A stretch of DNA of 9,531 nt. Source: an uncultured Legionellaceae bacterium. Its GTDB lineage: Bacteria; Pseudomonadota; Gammaproteobacteria; Legionellales; Legionellaceae. The DNA lies in assembly GCA_903887975.1 (NCBI GenBank), contig CAISSD010000238.1, positions 1 to 9,531 on the forward strand, read 5' to 3'. Shown piece by piece: positions 5,046 through 9,531 of the stretch. Each line of letters starts with the position of its first letter. Position 1 is the stretch's first letter. The translations under genes were made by a program, and so were the position numbers. A model generated the notes under the pieces. That model had not been told where the DNA came from. It saw only the letters and a program-made list of their open reading frames with translations, and made no database searches.

Positions 5046-8000
5046 ATGGCCGAAGCAGTTGCTAACCCTCAATATTCGTATGCTGAGAAAAAACGATTTC
5101 GCAAAAGCTTTGGTCGCCAGACTGAGCATATGGCCATTCCTAATTTGCTTGAAATTCAACTAAACTCATACAAAGAATTTTTAAAACCAGAAGTTGGCAC
5201 GGATGGTCATCAATCGACAGGCCTTCATGCCGCATTCACTTCGGTATTCCCCATAGAAAGTTTTTCAGGAAATGCCAGACTAGAATATGTTGGCTATACA
5301 TTGGGTGAATCTGCATTTGATGTACGTGAATGTAAACTCAGAGGTTTAACGTATTCAGCACCTTTACGTGTAAAAGTCCGATTGGTTGTATTGGATAAAG
5401 AAGCCAGTGGAGATCAAAAGCCTATTAAAGACATACGTGAACAAGATGTTTTTATGGGTGAGATACCGCTGATGACTGATGTTGGTACTTTTGTGGTTAA
5501 TGGAACGGAGCGTGTTGTCGTCTCCCAGTTGCATCGCTCGCCTGGTGTTATTTTTGAACATGATCGTGGTAAAACACATTCATCAGGTAAATTATTATAT
5601 TCTGCGCGTATTATTCCTTATCGTGGATCTTGGCTGGATTTTGAATTTGATCCTAAAGATTGTTTATTTGCCAGAATCGACAGAAGACGAAAATTACCTG
5701 TCACGATTATTCTTCGTGCTTTAGGCTTTGATACAGAACAAATTTTGGAACATTTTTTTCAAGCCACCACAGCACATGTTGTAAAAAATGAATTCCATGT
5801 GGATCTAATACCAGTGAGACTCCGTGGTGAAATTGCATCATTTGATATTGTATGTCCTAAAACTGGTGAGTTGATTGTTGAGCAAGGTCGACGAATTACA
5901 GCGCGACACATTAAACTCATGGAAAAAAGCAACATGCAAAATTTGGTGGTTCCCAAAGACTACCTTATTGGAAAAATTTTGGCTAAAAATATTGTTGATA
6001 CATTAACCGGAGAGCTGCTTGCCTCAGCAAACGCAGAGATTACCAATGATGTATTAACCACATTGCTTACTCATGGCGTAACCAATTTTGATATGATTTA
6101 CACCAATGAACTTGATCATGGCTCATACATCTCTGATACGCTAAAAATTGATCCAACGTCTTCTCAGTTGGAAGCTTTGGTTGAAATCTATCGTATGATG
6201 CGTCCTGGCGAGCCACCAACCAAAGATGCTGCTGAGCTATTGTTTAAAAATTTATTTTTTGTCCCAGAGCGCTATGATTTATCTGCGGTGGGTCGAATGA
6301 AATTTAATCGTCGTGTTGGTCGTAAAGACGATCAAGGCCCAGGAACGTTAGAAATTGATGACATTATGTCCGTCATTACAACCCTTATCGAAATACGTAA
6401 TGGTAACGGGATGGTCGATGATATTGATCATCTGGGAAACCGTCGTGTACGAAGTGTCGGTGAAATGACAGAAAATCAATTTAGAGTAGGGCTGGTCCGT
6501 GTCGAACGAGCTGTAAAAGAACGCTTAAGTTTAGCTGAATCTGAACAATTGATGCCACAAGACCTAATCAATGCCAAGCCAGTATCAGCAGCAATTAAAG
6601 AATTCTTTGGCTCTAGCCAGCTTTCGCAATTTATGGATCAAGTCAATCCGTTGTCAGGCGTTACACACAAACGACGTGTTTCTGCATTAGGACCAGGTGG
6701 TTTGACACGAGAGCGTGCTGGTTTTGAGGTTCGTGACGTTCACACCACCCACTATGGTCGCGTATGTCCTATTGAAACGCCAGAAGGACCCAACATTGGT
6801 CTTATTAATTCACTCTCGGTTTATGCTCGGACCAACAAATATGGTTTTATCGAAACCCCTTGTCGTAAAGTTATTGATGGTGTGGTGACGGACCAAATAG
6901 AATATTTGTCGGCAATTGAAGAGATTGATCAATATATTGCTCAATCAACGATTCCTGTTGATGCTAAAGGCAGGATTGCGGCGGATTTGGTACCTTGTCG
7001 GCACCAAAACGAATTTTCACTAACAACACCTGATAAAATAAACTATATGGATGTTTCGCCCAAGCAAATTGTATCTGTTGCTGCATCATTGATTCCATTT
7101 TTGGAACATGATGATGCCAACCGTGCATTAATGGGTTCTAACATGCAACGTCAGGCTGTTCCAACATTACGATCTGAAAAACCCCTGGTTGGAACTGGTA
7201 TGGAACGTACTGTTGCTTCAGATTCTGGGGTTTCGGTTGTGGCTCGTCGGGGCGGTGTCATTGACTTAGTAGATGCGTCACGTATTGTGGTGCGTGTTAA
7301 TGATGATGAAACCACAGCCGGCGAAACAGGCGTTGATATTTATAACCTTACTAAATACTTTAGATCCAATCAAGACACGTGCATCAATCAAGTTCCGATT
7401 GTGTTAAAAGGCGATATGGTTCGAAAAGGCGACATTTTGGCCGATGGTCCTTGCACCGACATGGGCGAGCTTGCATTGGGACAAAATCTTCTGGTCGCAT
7501 TTATGCCCTGGAATGGTTATAACTTTGAGGATTCTATTCTTATTTCAGAGCGCGTCATCCAAAATGATCGTTTTACAACCATCCATATCGAAGAACTGAC
7601 ATGCATTGCACGAGACACCAAACTGGGCTCGGAAGAAATTACGGCCGATATTCCTAACGTTAGTGAATCAGCTTTGGGTAATCTGGATGAATCAGGTATT
7701 GTATTTATTGGTGCCGAGGTTAATGCCGGCGATATTTTGGTGGGCAAGGTTACCCCTAAAGGCGAAACACAATTGTCTCCCGAAGAAAAACTCTTGCGTG
7801 CAATTTTTGGTGAAAAAGCATCAGATGTCAAAGACACTTCATTACGTGTTCCATCGGGAATGAAAGGTACCATTATTGATGTGCAAGTCTTTACACGAGA
7901 CGGCTTGGAAAAAGATGCTCGTGCAAAAAGCATCGAAGAAGAACATTTGGCGCGGGTTCGAAAGGATTTGATTGATGAGCGTCGCATTCTAGAGGAAGAC

Positions 8001-9152
8001 ATTTATCAACGTGTTTATCAATTATTACACGGAAAGGTCGCAAAAGGTGGACCAGGTCAACTTAAATCTGGAAGCACGATTACTTCTGAATATCTCAATG
8101 GTATTGAAAGAGAGAAATGGTTTTCAATCCGCCTGGATGATGAGCTTTCAAGTCAACAATTAGAGCAATCCTCCAAACAGCTTGAGCAGCTGGTTAAGGA
8201 TATGGAAAAACGATTTAACGATAGCCGCAAAAAAATTGTTCAAGGTGATGACTTAGCACCTGGTGTTTTGAAAATTGTAAAAGTGTACATGGCGGTTAAA
8301 CGACGCTTGCAGCCTGGGGATAAAATGGCTGGGCGTCATGGAAATAAAGGGGTTATCTCGATTGTCGTCCCGATAGAAGATATGCCGTACATGGAAGATG
8401 GCACACCGGTTGATATCGTTTTAAATCCCCTAGGCGTTCCTTCGCGAATGAATATTGGACAAGTTCTAGAGACTCATCTGGGATTTGCAGCCAAAGGATT
8501 GGGAAATAAAATTGGCCAGATGCTTGATAATCAGTGTAGCAAAGAAGAAATGCTCGATTTTCTATATAAAATTTATGATCACAAAGGTCAACAACGCTTA
8601 AATTTTGAGTCGTTATCTGAAGAAGAATTTTGGACAATGGTTAATAATTTACGTGATGGTGTTCCAATGGCAACGCCAGTTTTTGATGGTGCATCCGAGG
8701 AAGAAATTAAATCCATGTTGCGTTTGGCTGATTTACCCACCGATGGAAAAATGACCCTCATCGACGGACGAACTGGTCAAACTTTTGACAATCCTGTGAC
8801 GGTTGGTTATATGTACATGCTGAAGCTGAATCATTTGGTTGATGACAAGATGCATGCACGTTCGACGGGATCATACAGTCTTGTGACACAACAGCCCCTG
8901 GGTGGTAAAGCTCAGTTTGGTGGTCAACGTTTTGGTGAGATGGAAGTATGGGCCTTAGAGGCTTATGGCGCTGCATATACATTGCAGGAAATGTTGACTG
9001 TGAAATCAGATGATGTGACCGGAAGAACAAGAATCTATAAAAATATAGTTGATGGTGATCATCGTATGGATCCTGGAATGCCTGAGTCGTTTAACGTATT
9101 GCTTAAGGAAATAAGAGCTTTAGGCATCGACATTGAACTAGAGCATAATTAA
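5046..9152 (+). CDS. rpoB: RNA polymerase subunit beta
   Basis: This 1368-residue catalytic subunit of RNA polymerase (1342 in E. coli) carries the rifampicin pocket and half of the active site. YSYAEKKR (10-17) aligns with the E. coli N-terminus. The protrusion motif GTERVVVSQLHRSPG is at 153-167. The rifampicin region starts at S524-QLSQF. The active-site stretch GDKMAGRHGNKG (1091-1102) holds Lys1093 and Lys1101, equivalent to E. coli K1065 and K1073. The clamp segment LGGKAQFGGQRFGEMEVW begins at 1285. The lineage insert at about 960-1065 is present and some 13 residues longer than in E. coli, judged from memory. Val533 and Gly538 replace E. coli Asn518 and Glu523, while residues equivalent to D516, H526 and S531 are wild type. 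AGAGGA (5034-5039) is six bases before the ATG. Confidence 0.99.
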   Translation: MAEAVANPQYSYAEKKRFRKSFGRQTEHMAIPNLLEIQLNSYKEFLKPEVGTDGHQSTGLHAAFTSVFPIESFSGNARLEYVGYTLGESAFDVRECKLRGLTYSAPLRVKVRLVVLDKEASGDQKPIKDIREQDVFMGEIPLMTDVGTFVVNGTERVVVSQLHRSPGVIFEHDRGKTHSSGKLLYSARIIPYRGSWLDFEFDPKDCLFARIDRRRKLPVTIILRALGFDTEQILEHFFQATTAHVVKNEFHVDLIPVRLRGEIASFDIVCPKTGELIVEQGRRITARHIKLMEKSNMQNLVVPKDYLIGKILAKNIVDTLTGELLASANAEITNDVLTTLLTHGVTNFDMIYTNELDHGSYISDTLKIDPTSSQLEALVEIYRMMRPGEPPTKDAAELLFKNLFFVPERYDLSAVGRMKFNRRVGRKDDQGPGTLEIDDIMSVITTLIEIRNGNGMVDDIDHLGNRRVRSVGEMTENQFRVGLVRVERAVKERLSLAESEQLMPQDLINAKPVSAAIKEFFGSSQLSQFMDQVNPLSGVTHKRRVSALGPGGLTRERAGFEVRDVHTTHYGRVCPIETPEGPNIGLINSLSVYARTNKYGFIETPCRKVIDGVVTDQIEYLSAIEEIDQYIAQSTIPVDAKGRIAADLVPCRHQNEFSLTTPDKINYMDVSPKQIVSVAASLIPFLEHDDANRALMGSNMQRQAVPTLRSEKPLVGTGMERTVASDSGVSVVARRGGVIDLVDASRIVVRVNDDETTAGETGVDIYNLTKYFRSNQDTCINQVPIVLKGDMVRKGDILADGPCTDMGELALGQNLLVAFMPWNGYNFEDSILISERVIQNDRFTTIHIEELTCIARDTKLGSEEITADIPNVSESALGNLDESGIVFIGAEVNAGDILVGKVTPKGETQLSPEEKLLRAIFGEKASDVKDTSLRVPSGMKGTIIDVQVFTRDGLEKDARAKSIEEEHLARVRKDLIDERRILEEDIYQRVYQLLHGKVAKGGPGQLKSGSTITSEYLNGIEREKWFSIRLDDELSSQQLEQSSKQLEQLVKDMEKRFNDSRKKIVQGDDLAPGVLKIVKVYMAVKRRLQPGDKMAGRHGNKGVISIVVPIEDMPYMEDGTPVDIVLNPLGVPSRMNIGQVLETHLGFAAKGLGNKIGQMLDNQCSKEEMLDFLYKIYDHKGQQRLNFESLSEEEFWTMVNNLRDGVPMATPVFDGASEEEIKSMLRLADLPTDGKMTLIDGRTGQTFDNPVTVGYMYMLKLNHLVDDKMHARSTGSYSLVTQQPLGGKAQFGGQRFGEMEVWALEAYGAAYTLQEMLTVKSDDVTGRTRIYKNIVDGDHRMDPGMPESFNVLLKEIRALGIDIELEHN

Positions 9153-9173
9153 TCTGAATGACCTTTTGGAGAC

Positions 9174-9531
9174 ATGAACTTGGCAACTTTAGGCAAAGAA
9201 TCGATAAAAAAAGCACCAATCATGAGTGATTTGCTTGGTCTTTTAAAACAACAAAATCAAACGGATGAATTTGATGCAATTAAAATCGCATTAACCTCAC
9301 CTGAGCGCATTCGGTCCTGGTCGTATGGAGAGGTGAAAAAACCTGAAACCATCAACTATCGGACTTTTAAACCAGAACGTGACGGTTTATTTTGCGCAAA
9401 AACGTTCGGTCCAATTAAAGATTATGAATGTCTTTGTGGAAAATACAAAAGACTTAAGCATCGTGGCGTGATCTGTGAAAAATGTGGGGTCGAGCTTGCC
9501 TTGGCAAAAGTGCGCCGTGAACGCATGGGTC
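9174..9531 (+). CDS. rpoC: RNA polymerase subunit beta' (3' part outside the window)
   Basis: Only the N-terminus of beta' is present, and the frame is open to the window edge. It includes FDAIKIALTSPERIRSWSYG, KPETINYRTFKPERDGLFCAK and the zinc-binding motif YECLCGKYKRLKHRGVICEKCGVE, whose four cysteines are all visible. The start is uncertain. ATG 9174 is the outermost ATG, but GGAG (9168-9171) is only two bases before it. An in-frame TTG at 9180 has an eight-base spacing. ATG 9222 opens with the family-like MSDLLGLLKQQ and places the cysteines at 70, 72, 85 and 88, the E. coli numbers, yet has no clear ribosome binding site. The gap after rpoB is short, so co-transcription is expected. Confidence 0.95.
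   Translation, partial: MNLATLGKESIKKAPIMSDLLGLLKQQNQTDEFDAIKIALTSPERIRSWSYGEVKKPETINYRTFKPERDGLFCAKTFGPIKDYECLCGKYKRLKHRGVICEKCGVELALAKVRRERMG

Noticed and set aside
7517..8002. Minus-strand open frame of 161 codons inside rpoB
   Set aside because: It lies entirely within the most conserved part of rpoB, has a Ser/Arg-rich composition typical of antisense translation, and has no visible ribosome binding site or known motif.

Overview
The window is a conserved bacterial information-processing cluster, all on the + strand: three tRNA genes, tuf (EF-Tu), tRNA-Trp, secE, nusG, rplK, rplA, rplJ, rplL, rpoB and the beginning of rpoC. It is the tRNA-tufB-secE-nusG-rplKAJL-rpoBC arrangement known from Escherichia coli and relatives. 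The proteins, the E. coli-type L10 leader and the size and lineage insert of the RNA polymerase beta subunit point to a gammaproteobacterium. The AT-rich codon choice, the tRNA-Trp gene between tuf and secE, the EF-Tu details and the 1368-residue beta subunit suggest Legionella or a relative in the Legionellales. That placement rests on remembered family sequences, not on a search.

Layout. Bases 1-261 hold a 5'-truncated tRNA-Tyr, tRNA-Gly(TCC) and tRNA-Thr(GGT), followed closely by tuf (301-1491). A two-tier hairpin and tRNA-Trp(CCA) lead to secE, whose start lies only 16 bases beyond the tRNA. nusG follows secE after 1 base. A 74-base gap carries a probable L1-binding hairpin ahead of rplK-rplA, which are also separated by 1 base. 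A 222-base gap holds a probable internal promoter and the L10-leader RNA ahead of rplJ-rplL. A perfect 13-bp hairpin separates rplL from rpoB, and rpoC runs off the right edge.

The genes serve one purpose. The tRNAs and EF-Tu deliver aminoacyl-tRNA. L11, L1, L10 and L7/L12 form the mobile parts of the 50S subunit where EF-Tu and EF-G act. NusG couples RNA polymerase to Rho or the ribosome. Beta and beta' are the catalytic core of RNA polymerase, and SecE belongs to the protein-export channel. The RNA elements between the genes are where L1 and L10 would limit their own synthesis and where polymerase output is set apart from stalk-protein output.

No undescribed system is visible. The points worth a second look are competing RNA folds (after tuf and in the L10 leader), a possible promoter that would cut into the L1 site, a duplicated L12-docking segment in L10, substitutions in the antibiotic pockets of RpoB and EF-Tu, and an ambiguous rpoC start.
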